Below are positions 1 through 8,200 of a DNA stretch of 25,637 nt, piece by piece. Location: positions 1-25,637 of IMG/VR virus record IMGVR_UViG_3300034061_001957. One strand, 5' to 3'. The DNA comes from a virus. A model generated the notes under the pieces. The model searched no databases, had not been told where the DNA came from, and saw only the letters and a list, made by a program, of their open reading frames with translations. The translations under genes were made by a program, and so were the position numbers. Position 1 is the stretch's first letter; the number at the start of each line of letters is the position of its first letter.

Positions 1-360
1 ATTCTCTGATGCTTTTTCTGCAGCAATAATTTTATCCATTGTTGTCCCTGCTGGTTGGATACCTTGTCTGCGTGCTTCTTTATATCTTGCTAATTCGCCT
101 TCCCACTTACGCTTTGGCATAGCGGCTCTTCCATTAGCATCGCCTGTGCTTAACTGTAATCCCTTAGCCTTGCATCCAAAGCAAGGATTAAAATTACAAT
201 TGCTGTGGTCTGTTACGTAAACTTCTTCTTTGTTTACAAATGGTTTAGGTGATGTAGTATCACATTTAGTGCACCCATATAAAGATACATATTGATTCAT
301 CTGACCATTTTTTAATTCATATGCCCAATTAATAACTTTACTTATATGGTCACATTCCAT
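1..360 (-). CDS. Partial hypothetical protein with Cys-rich zinc-binding-like motif
   Basis: The reading frame starts at ATG 360 and runs open off the left edge of the window, so only the first 120 codons are seen. The start is preceded by AGGGGACAAC, the same kind of ribosome site found before the next gene upstream. The visible part has a GCTKC motif near residue 33 and later a run with NC, PC and FGCKAKG, spaced like a treble-clef or zinc-ribbon site, followed by a basic helical stretch (PKRKWEGELARYKEARRQG). It is the last visible gene of the late transcript, just downstream of the coat-protein region. I do not recognise the family. A head-completion or late regulatory role is possible from position only. 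Confidence 0.7.
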   Translation of the reverse strand, partial: MECDHISKVINWAYELKNGQMNQYVSLYGCTKCDTTSPKPFVNKEEVYVTDHSNCNFNPCFGCKAKGLQLSTGDANGRAAMPKRKWEGELARYKEARRQGIQPAGTTMDKIIAAEKASEN

Positions 361-368
361 GTTGTCCC

Positions 369-638
369 CTACTGTGCTGTAAAATTGTCTTCGGTAACTC
401 CAACACCACCAGCAATTAATGCGGCTTTAGTAGTTGCATTAACTACGTGTTTATTACCACCTAGATAAACTTCTTGATAACTTCTTAAATCTTCATCCGT
501 TAGATAACGGACCTGCATGTATTCCCCAGCATCTTTAACAATACTGATGCCAACATTTAATTTATAAAAACTGAATAAGCGGTGTCCGCCCGCTGGACCT
601 TCTCTAACTATTGGTGGCTCAAAAATATATGTAGTCAT
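369..638 (-). CDS. Small conserved-looking late protein, function unknown
   Basis: This is an 89-aa protein with an ATG start at 638 preceded by AGAGGACAAC at good spacing. It begins with a beta-like stretch (TTYIFEPPIV) and contains an aromatic/basic middle section (GHRLFSFYKLNVG) and a Gly/Ala-rich C-terminus. There are no cysteines, membrane segments or catalytic motifs. It follows the major coat protein directly on the same strand, where tailed phages often encode head-closure, decoration or head-tail joining proteins, but the sequence alone does not say which. Its stop is only 8 nt from the start of the next gene. Confidence 0.75.
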   Translation of the reverse strand: MTTYIFEPPIVREGPAGGHRLFSFYKLNVGISIVKDAGEYMQVRYLTDEDLRSYQEVYLGGNKHVVNATTKAALIAGGVGVTEDNFTAQ

Positions 639-658
639 GTTGTCCTCTGTTTAGAGAG

Positions 659-680
659 GGGCAGGGCTTGCGCCCTACCC
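659..680 (-). terminator. GC-rich hairpin downstream of coat gene, possible attenuator
   Basis: Read on the minus strand, GGGTAGGGC and GCCCTGCCC can form a 9-bp stem (one G-U pair) closed by a GCAA tetraloop, starting 10 nt after the coat-protein stop codon. No run of T follows, so it is not a canonical intrinsic terminator. It could act as a partial terminator or as a 3' stabiliser that keeps coat mRNA more abundant than the downstream messages. Confidence 0.4.
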
Positions 681-690
681 CCCATTGCTA

Positions 691-1884
691 CTAAAGAGCA
701 GCGATTGATGAGCCTGTTTCTAGGCGATACAATGCATCTTCACGGTAGATAGCAAAGCCAAGTACGCCGTACCAACCCATTGGGCGGTGACGCATCAACT
801 TGTCAACTACTGGTCCGATAACTGTGTGTGGCTCTTCAGCAACGGCTTGTGCCATTGCTTGCTGTCCACATACGATTGTGTTATAAACACGTGTTACTGG
901 AGTTACTGTAAGAGTATTAGTTCCTACGGTTCCTGAGTTAGCAACGTCTACAGTATATGTAGTGTTTGTTGCACCAACAGAAATTGCTGTAATCTTTGCA
1001 TCAGTACCTACGTTTGTACCAGAAATTTTATCTCCAACTTCAGCACGTCCACCGAAAGCAGCGTTTGCTGCTACGATTGTAAACGCACCTGAAGCACCGC
1101 TTACTGCTGATGCAGTTGCGAGTGCTGTCTGATTTGCACCAGTCTTAGCGTTGTACATACGTGCTGATTCAACATAGTATGCGCCTTCGTAGTTACCAAT
1201 TTCTCCTGCCCAGATGCGGTCCTGTGAAGAACCGTATTGGTTAGGAAGCAACCAGCCCTGTCCTGAAGAGGACTCGGCACGTAGGTCGTGTGAAACTTCT
1301 GGGTGGATACCAGCCCAGTAGAGTGAACCCTTGCGTCCAACAGCCTTGTTGGAACGCAATTTAGCAACTGCCTTGCGGATATCCGCTGAGTCAATTGTGT
1401 CTGAAGCATCAACTGTTGCTGTTGATGTAGCGTTACCACCGTAAATCTTATTGGTTCCAGCACGCAATGTTGTCATTGCGACCTCATCAATAGAATCTGC
1501 TAGGTTGAAAGCAATAATGTTTGCGATTGCTGGGTCTACATCAGCAAGGCTGAAGAGTTCCAGTGCGCGAGTTACCAACACAGAGTTTCCGTACTCGTTA
1601 AGAGTAATAGAAACGTTAGTTGGTGTTGATAGTGCTACTGCATCTGGGTCAGTTGTTTCTGTCAGAGGAGTAGTATTTTTAGCCAAGTCAACGTAGCGTT
1701 GTAGGACAACGGTTGAGCCTGGGATTGATTGACGGGCAGGTGTCTTATCTGCGACTGAACGGATTAGCGGTTCTGAACGAAGAGCAAACTCTAGCAAGCG
1801 GTCATACGCTTGCTGGACTAGACCTGCACCACCAGAGGTACCGCCGAGTGTGGCGGACCCTGTACTTGTGAATGCGTTAGGCAT
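691..1884 (-). CDS. Major capsid protein, HK97-fold, N4-gp56-like family
   Basis: This 397-aa protein is the probable coat subunit that builds the icosahedral shell. Residues 55-140 read like the N4 gp56-type capsid family: a GSTVVLQRY strand, then TPLTETTDPDAVAL, an EYGNSVLVTRALELFS segment and a long helix ending in RAGTNK. The C-terminus (333-390) has the expected coat ending with GWYGVLGFAIYREDALY. Residues about 248-332 differ in character, being rich in Thr, Ala, Gly and Val with alternating beta pattern, and look like an inserted surface or decoration-type domain. The start is ATG 1884 with a very strong Shine-Dalgarno GGAGGTGA, which lies in a hairpin (separate entry). The scaffold gene lies immediately upstream, the usual order. 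Family assignment is by recognition, not by search. Confidence 0.85.
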   Translation of the reverse strand: MPNAFTSTGSATLGGTSGGAGLVQQAYDRLLEFALRSEPLIRSVADKTPARQSIPGSTVVLQRYVDLAKNTTPLTETTDPDAVALSTPTNVSITLNEYGNSVLVTRALELFSLADVDPAIANIIAFNLADSIDEVAMTTLRAGTNKIYGGNATSTATVDASDTIDSADIRKAVAKLRSNKAVGRKGSLYWAGIHPEVSHDLRAESSSGQGWLLPNQYGSSQDRIWAGEIGNYEGAYYVESARMYNAKTGANQTALATASAVSGASGAFTIVAANAAFGGRAEVGDKISGTNVGTDAKITAISVGATNTTYTVDVANSGTVGTNTLTVTPVTRVYNTIVCGQQAMAQAVAEEPHTVIGPVVDKLMRHRPMGWYGVLGFAIYREDALYRLETGSSIAAL

Positions 1885-1887
1885 TTG

Positions 1888-1902
1888 TCACCTCCAAGGT
1901 GA
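1888..1902 (-). promoter_or_regulatory. Shine-Dalgarno-sequestering hairpin of the coat gene
   Basis: On the minus strand TCACCT and AGGTGA form a perfect 6-bp stem with a TGG loop, three nucleotides before the coat ATG. The right arm is the core of the ribosome binding site GGAGGTGA, so folding would hide it and unfolding would expose one of the strongest sites in the window. This fits translational control of coat synthesis, but no regulator is visible. Confidence 0.5.
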
Positions 1903-1921
1903 ATTGTGAAATTACTATGTA

Positions 1922-2401
1922 TTACTGTTTTTGAGAGTAGATAATTGAATGAAGTTCTTCTGCGGTTTCCGCACTATTAATTCTATTCAATAAATCATCT
2001 GCTCGGTCAGGGGTCATACCAAGTTGAGTAACTACATCTTGCTGCCGTAAGGCTGCACGATTTAGTTCTTGCTCTTGATTTACCTCTGGCTGTGTTAATC
2101 CAAACAAGTCTCCATTATCTTCAAGCCAAGAATTAACTGACTCTTCGGTAATATCATCCAAGTCTTTTAGGATTAATCTTTGTGCCTTTGGATTGACACC
2201 CTTCTTGTCTAGGACTTCTTTGACTGTACGCTCACGCTGCGTCTTGGATAATTGCTCAAGTTGCTCAGTGAGTTCTTTGATACGCTTTTCATCGTTGCGC
2301 TTGGCTTTCCGTAACTTTTTAAGTAAGTCACTTCCATCCATCTGCACTTCGTTGTCGGTATCTTGGTCGTCTTCGTCTTCATCCCAGTAGTTGTTGCTCA
2401 T
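1922..2401 (-). CDS. Capsid scaffolding protein
   Basis: This 159-aa acidic, helical protein probably guides coat assembly and is then lost from the procapsid. It begins with a run of Asp/Glu (MSNNYWDEDEDDQD), continues with a charged coiled-coil-like segment at about residues 24-60 (KLRKAKRNDEKRIKELTEQLEQ), and has the middle section typical of actinophage scaffolds: KKGVNPKAQRLIL, then an acidic ITEESVNSWLEDNGDLFG. I chose ATG 2401, preceded by GAAGGGTGGGTTGCT. A longer form would need a TTG at 2434 with no good ribosome site. It sits directly upstream of the coat gene. The family is assigned from composition, order and the WLEDNGDLFG-type segment. Confidence 0.8.
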   Translation of the reverse strand: MSNNYWDEDEDDQDTDNEVQMDGSDLLKKLRKAKRNDEKRIKELTEQLEQLSKTQRERTVKEVLDKKGVNPKAQRLILKDLDDITEESVNSWLEDNGDLFGLTQPEVNQEQELNRAALRQQDVVTQLGMTPDRADDLLNRINSAETAEELHSIIYSQKQ

Positions 2402-2516
2402 AGCAACCCACCCTTCTATTCGTTTGAATCGCAAGCCTCAGGTTCTAGTCGGGGAACTAGTCTGGCTCTTACTACCAGTCTTCTACGCTATCGGGGCTGG
2501 TGGGTCCGATAGGATT
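2402..2516 (-). other. Structured leader between two virion operon segments
   Basis: This 115-nt gap is unusually long for the left arm. It holds two inverted repeats: CTATCGG at 2488-2494 with CCGATAG at 2506-2512, and CTAGT at 2445-2449 with ACTAG at 2456-2460. No reading frame or tRNA fits. It may be the leader of a scaffold/coat transcript, or an RNA processing site separating it from the upstream message. Confidence 0.4.
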
Positions 2517-3719
2517 TTAGATTTGTCCCGCAGTTGTCTTATTTTTAAGACTTAGTTGCGATGTGCCAGATGAGCCAGCAAAAGTAGATGTTTCGCTTTC
2601 TTTCAAACGTTCACGTTTGCGTTTAGCAGAAGCCAATCCCTTAAACTCTTCTTCTTCACCTGTTGCTTTATTGTATGTAATGCCTTGTTCTTTATAAATA
2701 GAACTAAGTTTTTCTGATGTAGGTAAATATTCAGCAATCTTGGCATAGCCAGCAAGTGCCTCTGCTCTATCAATACCAAGGCGAGCAAGTTCTTCTGCTG
2801 TGCCAAGGCTTGTTTGACCCAGCCCTTGAGTAATAGATGCTGCACTAATTTCAGCAGCAGTTACTTTCTCTTTTAATCTATCAGAACCTTCTGCTGGATT
2901 TAAGAAATACTTAATTAAATCAGTATCAGTAATATTATAAAAAGCCTTAAGTTCGCTTTTGACATTTGCATCTGCCATATTTACACGTGTAACTACTGTT
3001 TTAATACGGTCTTTAAACTCTAGTGCTGATATGTTATTACCAATAACATCAGCCATTTTTTGCTGACGGGCAAGACGAGTAGTAGCATCTGTTGCTGTAC
3101 CAAAGTAATCTGCTATGCCATATGACCTAAGTGTTTCACTATAATCGTTTTCAAGTTCAAGATAGTCTACTTCACTAAGAGCATTAAGACCTTTACCAAG
3201 TCTTAATTCATTACCCTTAAATCTATCTTTATAAACTTGTTCAGTCTTAAGTTTAAGTTTAGCCTGCTCTACTCCAAGGTCATTTAACATATACCCACGG
3301 ATTGTTGAAACCAAACTATCTAAGCCGTATAATTTAAATGCTTCTTCAAGTAAAGCAAAGGCATCTTTAGTTTCTTTGGTAATTTCTTTAGTTTCTTTTG
3401 GGGCATTAGGTGTTGTTGATGTAACGCCCATACCCATTTCGCTTGGAGTTTTATATGCTGAAGGCGCTCCGCCAAATGTAGCAGTTGCTTGTGGGATATT
3501 TGGAATATAGCCAGCAGGAGCACCACCTATAGTAACGGTAGGAATAAACGGTGTTCCTGGTGGAACATTTGATGCATTTGCAGCAGCAGCAGACTTTTCT
3601 AATTTAGCAAGAGTAGACTTTTGCTTTGCAAGTAATGCCTGAGCCTGAGCAAGCATTTTTTGGTCTGTCGTTTTTTGCTTTGCCGCTGCTGCTTTCTTTT
3701 GTGCTGCTGTCTGCGCCAT
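2517..3719 (-). CDS. Probable virion protein with N-terminal coiled coil, unidentified
   Basis: This 400-aa protein starts at ATG 3719, which overlaps the stop of the upstream gene as TAATG, so translation is probably coupled. Residues 1-47 are Ala/Lys/Gln-rich and likely coiled coil. Residues 50-110 form a Pro/Gly/Thr-rich flexible linker with two related turns, GGAPAGY and GGAPSAY. Residues 115-365 are mostly charged helices, and the tail is Ser/Thr/Lys-rich. There is no enzyme motif, signal peptide or convincing membrane span. With the two larger genes upstream it forms a three-gene block between portal and scaffold, a place where podovirus-like phages carry internal or ejected virion proteins. 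That role is an inference from order and composition. Confidence 0.8.
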   Translation of the reverse strand: MAQTAAQKKAAAAKQKTTDQKMLAQAQALLAKQKSTLAKLEKSAAAANASNVPPGTPFIPTVTIGGAPAGYIPNIPQATATFGGAPSAYKTPSEMGMGVTSTTPNAPKETKEITKETKDAFALLEEAFKLYGLDSLVSTIRGYMLNDLGVEQAKLKLKTEQVYKDRFKGNELRLGKGLNALSEVDYLELENDYSETLRSYGIADYFGTATDATTRLARQQKMADVIGNNISALEFKDRIKTVVTRVNMADANVKSELKAFYNITDTDLIKYFLNPAEGSDRLKEKVTAAEISAASITQGLGQTSLGTAEELARLGIDRAEALAGYAKIAEYLPTSEKLSSIYKEQGITYNKATGEEEEFKGLASAKRKRERLKESETSTFAGSSGTSQLSLKNKTTAGQI

Positions 3720-5206
3720 TATCCCATCAATCCGAACGACTTAAGAATGTCAGTCGCATAGTTAGCGGCTTCTTCTTTAGCGTTCTTTGTATTAGCCCAT
3801 GCAGGGTTATTGCGTAGTCTTTTGTTGAAATCTGTCATAGATAAATTGCCAGTTAAACCATCTTGAATATCTTTATCGAATACATCAATGGCATCCATAT
3901 TAAGTTCAAGTGTCTGTGCCTTTTGGTATATGTAATTACCAGCAAGTTCTTTGACACTTACATCATTTGAAATCTTGTCTGCAATAGCAGCATACTGTGG
4001 CTGTGACTTAGCAATCTGTAAAATTTTTGCCCTAGTTGCATCTACGTTCTGACCCTTTTTAAGGTTAGTGGCTACATAACTCATAGCCTGTTCCTTAGTA
4101 AGAACGACCCCATAGTTCTTAGCATATGAAAGAATAGAGTTTACATCTTTAGCCGCCGCGCCTCCAGCAGTGAGCAATGTATCAATATCGCTACCTTGAA
4201 TAGCCTTGCCAGCAACCTTGCCAAGAAGTAAGGTTTTGTCCAACGCAGACATGAGTTCACCAGTCTGAGTACTACCCATCTTGTTACCTTCAGCGTCATA
4301 CTTAGTAACAGTAGCCTGAATTGCTTTCTTTTCTGCATCGCGAAGTAATTCATAATATGCGTTCTCTTCTTCTTTGGTTGCATTGCGACCAAGGTTAGTC
4401 ATAAAGAACTGGTCAGCATCTTCTGCTGCGTCCTGACGCTTAGTTATAATGGCATCATATGTAGTCTTTGATGTTGGCTTAGCAGGCTTAAAGCCACTAT
4501 CTAAGTAGTCAATAAAATTAATTGGCTTCTTAATACCATTAATTGTGTAGTTGTCTACAGTTTCAATTGAGAACTTACGCACAGTATAAAGCAAACTTTT
4601 ATTAAAGTCTTCTGCAGATACGTCACGCTTGTTGTATGTTTCTTTTGACAAGCCACCAGTCTTGTATAGTTTATCAAAGAGTTCATCCATGCCACCAGGA
4701 CGAGCAGTTGCATCTACAAGCATCTTCTTACGAAGAGCATCAAAATCAGTAAGTACTTCTACATCAGTATCTACACCTGCAGGTTTTTCTTCAAAGCCAC
4801 TTTTAAGAACTACGCTAGGCTTTTTGCGTGCAGCACTAGGACCTACATAAATAAAGACTTCACCGACATCATTCATAACCATTGTCTTACCCGTTTGAGG
4901 GTCAACGGTTACGCCAGGGTATCCACCCTTTATTTCATTAAATCCTTTTAGAAATGGGTCTTGTTCTTCTAGTTTTCTTTGCTCAAAAAAAGCATCTTGT
5001 TCTTTTTTGGCACTAGCCATTTGCTTTTCAAGTTGTACTTCTTCAACATTAGTATTAAGTTCGTAGAACTTACCACCACTCATGTAACCAAGAAGGTTAT
5101 TCGTTTCTTTATCTATAACCTGATTAACGAAACCAAGAGGAATACGCTTATCAACGCCATAGTTAATAACTGATACAACGCGTGAATTAGCAGGCTGCTT
5201 TGCCAT
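3719..5206 (-). CDS. Probable internal virion protein, unidentified
   Basis: This 495-aa protein starts at ATG 5206, with GAAAGGAT just before it inside the end of the 1692-aa gene. The N-terminus (SRVVSVINYGVDKRIPLGFVN) is beta-like. Most of the rest is helical and charged, with repeated short helices of the kind ILSYAKNYGVVLTKEQAMSY and a C-terminal stretch ending LRNNPAWANTKNAKEEAANY. There is no membrane segment and no catalytic motif I can recognise. The helical style resembles the neighbouring 400-aa protein, which suggests related jobs inside the particle or in DNA ejection. It ends in the TAATG overlap with that gene. Confidence 0.8.
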   Translation of the reverse strand: MAKQPANSRVVSVINYGVDKRIPLGFVNQVIDKETNNLLGYMSGGKFYELNTNVEEVQLEKQMASAKKEQDAFFEQRKLEEQDPFLKGFNEIKGGYPGVTVDPQTGKTMVMNDVGEVFIYVGPSAARKKPSVVLKSGFEEKPAGVDTDVEVLTDFDALRKKMLVDATARPGGMDELFDKLYKTGGLSKETYNKRDVSAEDFNKSLLYTVRKFSIETVDNYTINGIKKPINFIDYLDSGFKPAKPTSKTTYDAIITKRQDAAEDADQFFMTNLGRNATKEEENAYYELLRDAEKKAIQATVTKYDAEGNKMGSTQTGELMSALDKTLLLGKVAGKAIQGSDIDTLLTAGGAAAKDVNSILSYAKNYGVVLTKEQAMSYVATNLKKGQNVDATRAKILQIAKSQPQYAAIADKISNDVSVKELAGNYIYQKAQTLELNMDAIDVFDKDIQDGLTGNLSMTDFNKRLRNNPAWANTKNAKEEAANYATDILKSFGLMG

Positions 5207-5208
5207 TG

Positions 5209-8200
5209 TTATCCTTTCGGTATCGCAACATATGTGTCACGTGAATAGTAGTTAAGAATTGCACGGAAAATTGCACGATTGGCTTCCTTAAGCATAAGGT
5301 CACCAATAGATAAATCAGCAATTATTTCTTCAATTTGTTCTTTACGGCTACGCTTAATCTGAGAGAAGTTGGTTGCGCGGCGTGCTGTAGAATCAAGTGA
5401 AAGATTAATAAAATCACGAATTTGTGTAGTAACATTAAGCATCTTTGCACGTGTTTCTTTTGGCAAATTAACATTTATATCTACAAGCATCTGCTCCATG
5501 CTAACAAGCATGCGTTCTTCTGATGCAACCTCATTACCACCAGCAGTCAATGCTGCCTCAAGCAATGGGTTAGAAGCCTTCAATGCTGCACGGCGATTAG
5601 TAGAATCTTGAATAATAGCCCTGCGTTCAGAAATGCTAGATGTTTGTCCAAGTATTTCACGCTCTTGACGACCAATTTCGTAGTAAGCCTGCTTGTCCTG
5701 AGACACAAGAACATCTGCGTAATACTTATCTACATCTTTATCTTTAATAAATTCTGCTGCTTCTAGCCAAGCATATGTAGCAGCATCAAACTCTCCTACA
5801 TAAGGAGCCAAGATAAAGGCTGCTTCGCCATATGTCTTAATCATACCTTTGTTTTCAATAGCCCAGGTTTTTAATTCTTTAGTTTTTTGAATAATTGTAT
5901 TGGTTTGTTTTTCATCACGGGCTACTGTATAGACTAACTTGTTTGGGTTCTTGCCCACAAAGGTAGCAAGTGCCATTTCATATGGGTCTTGAACATCGCC
6001 ATTGTATGTCTTCATAACACCATTGACTAGGTCGTAGAACTCAGGACGTAGCCCTGTAATCCCAACATCCTTTAAGTAGTCTGGAACTCCAATGCTTTCC
6101 TGCATAGATGGAGCAAGCGGTGACAAGAATCCAAGAACTGCACGCATAGCAATAATGTTGTGAGCAGATATGCGAATCTGCTTTAAGTATTCATACTTCT
6201 CTGCTTCTGTAGCATTAGGGTCAAGACCGCGTCCTTGAGAAGCATTGTATGCAATTGCTGCCATAGCAGCAGTAGCCTCTTGACGGCTCTTTTCATTAAA
6301 GGGAAGTATAGTCCAAGCCTTTTGTAATGATGCAGGCACAACTGCACGAACAACATCCATGCCTTCACCAATATTACCTAATGCATAATTGTCTAGTTCT
6401 TCACCAAACTTTTCTCCTGCTGCACCAGTCTTACCTAGCAAAGCCTTCATTGTAATAACACCTAGTGCCGATATAGGTCCACTCAATGTAGGTAGACCAG
6501 CATCAGGGCTAAATGACGGGTTAGCCAACTTTAACTTCATAGTAAAGTCATTAAAGATAGGCTGCTGGAAAGCCCCATTGCCAGTAAGTGTACGCACTGT
6601 ACCATCAACAGTTTTAAAGATTACGTTATCCATAGGCATCATTACATATGGGTCGCCCTTGGCATCATTATGAATAAATCCAGATGAATCTAATCCAAGA
6701 TGCATTAAACGAATACGGTATGCAACTCTTAGTGGCACATCACGCATACGATAAATACGGCGATGGAAGTCTTCTGTAGCGCGATAGAATCGGCTTACGT
6801 TACGTTGAGCAAGTGCAAAGTTAGAACGAATAGATGGGTTATCTGCAAACTTAAGTACTGTATCTGCAGCCTGTTGTGTAGCAATCTGCACGTATCTACG
6901 CACTACAAGTTCGGTAGCGTTCTCTGTTGCTTCTTTAATCTTCCAAGTAGGTGCGTTATCACCTAAATCAGCAATTGCTCGGCTAACTGCCTTGCGTGTT
7001 TCTTCTTGCTGAAGAACCATCAGGTTCTTTCTAATACGAACATAGCCTAGCATTACTGCTGGCTGGCGAAAAGCGGCTGTAACCTGACGGTCCATAAGTT
7101 CAAATGCGCGATTACCGTACTTAGATAGTACGCTTTCAGCATCATCAGTTAAGCCTTCAATCTTTAAGGACGTAAACATCTTGCCCTTAGGCTGAAAGCC
7201 TTGTGTCAACTTCTCAAAGTCTTCAAATGTAATAGCCTTGGTAGACTTATGCCACTTATCAGTAACAGGCTTTAGGCTTTTAATTTCTTCATCAACCAGT
7301 TGTGCATGACGAGACTTTACTGCGTTAAACAGTTGGTCATTAAACTTGTTTGCTGAGCCATGGAAGGCTGAGTATAGGTCAAGAAGGATACGGTCAACCT
7401 GGTCAACAACAATATCAACTTGGTTAACACCACGCTGAGCCAATTCGCTACTGCGAGATGACATTTGAACAAACTGCTTGACAGCCTTAGGGTCCTGGAT
7501 AGTATATACAGAACTTGGCTTAAGTAACTTAACGCCATCTTCACCAATCTCTTCGACTAGTTCAGTATTACGGCGTATGCCAATAGCAGCAAGGGCTTCG
7601 TCTTTAGCCTTACGGAAATCCGCAGGAGTCTTTAATCCATTGTTAGCGAGGAAGTTAGTTGCTGGGTCAAACAAACGCTTTCCATCTGCACCATCTAGCG
7701 ACTTAGCATTTCCATAGAAACGTTTAATCCAGTTTTCAAAGTGAACTGCAGTTACTCCACGACCGCCAAAGATTTTTGCATCTGCTAAATCGGTGGTAGA
7801 TATAGCCTGTCCACCTCGACCAGATACTACATCAAGTTCTTTTAGCATTAAGTCATAGTTATTAGGGTCAATAAGTTCTTCTACAATTTCACGCTCAAAC
7901 TTACCTGTAATGCTAGCAGCACCAGCCATAGAACGTGTAGCAGAGTTAAGAAGGTGTGCGCTATGCGCTAATCCTTCAACAATTAAGTCAGCCTCTAGGT
8001 CATCAGCGCCTTTACGGAATGGCATCACAGCATCTTGTGCTGTACCAAATGCAACATCAATGTTGCGAACCATGTCTTCGCTTAAGCCAGGCTCTTTAGC
8101 AGCAATCTGTGCACGCTTAGAAGCACGCTGCTCAAGTGTTAGCATTTCTGATGTACGTGTTCCGCCAAGCCACTTCTTTAATGATTGGCGAAGTGGCTCT

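Noticed and set aside
2402-2516. Possible tRNA in the scaffold leader
   Set aside because: A GGTTC-like segment and small stems are present, but no cloverleaf with proper T-arm, anticodon arm and acceptor stem can be drawn on either strand.
6389-6673. Long plus-strand open frames opposite the late genes, for example 6389-6673, 7910-8221 and 9614-9841
   Set aside because: They are antisense shadows of the continuous 1692-aa gene, without ribosome sites or recognisable protein features.
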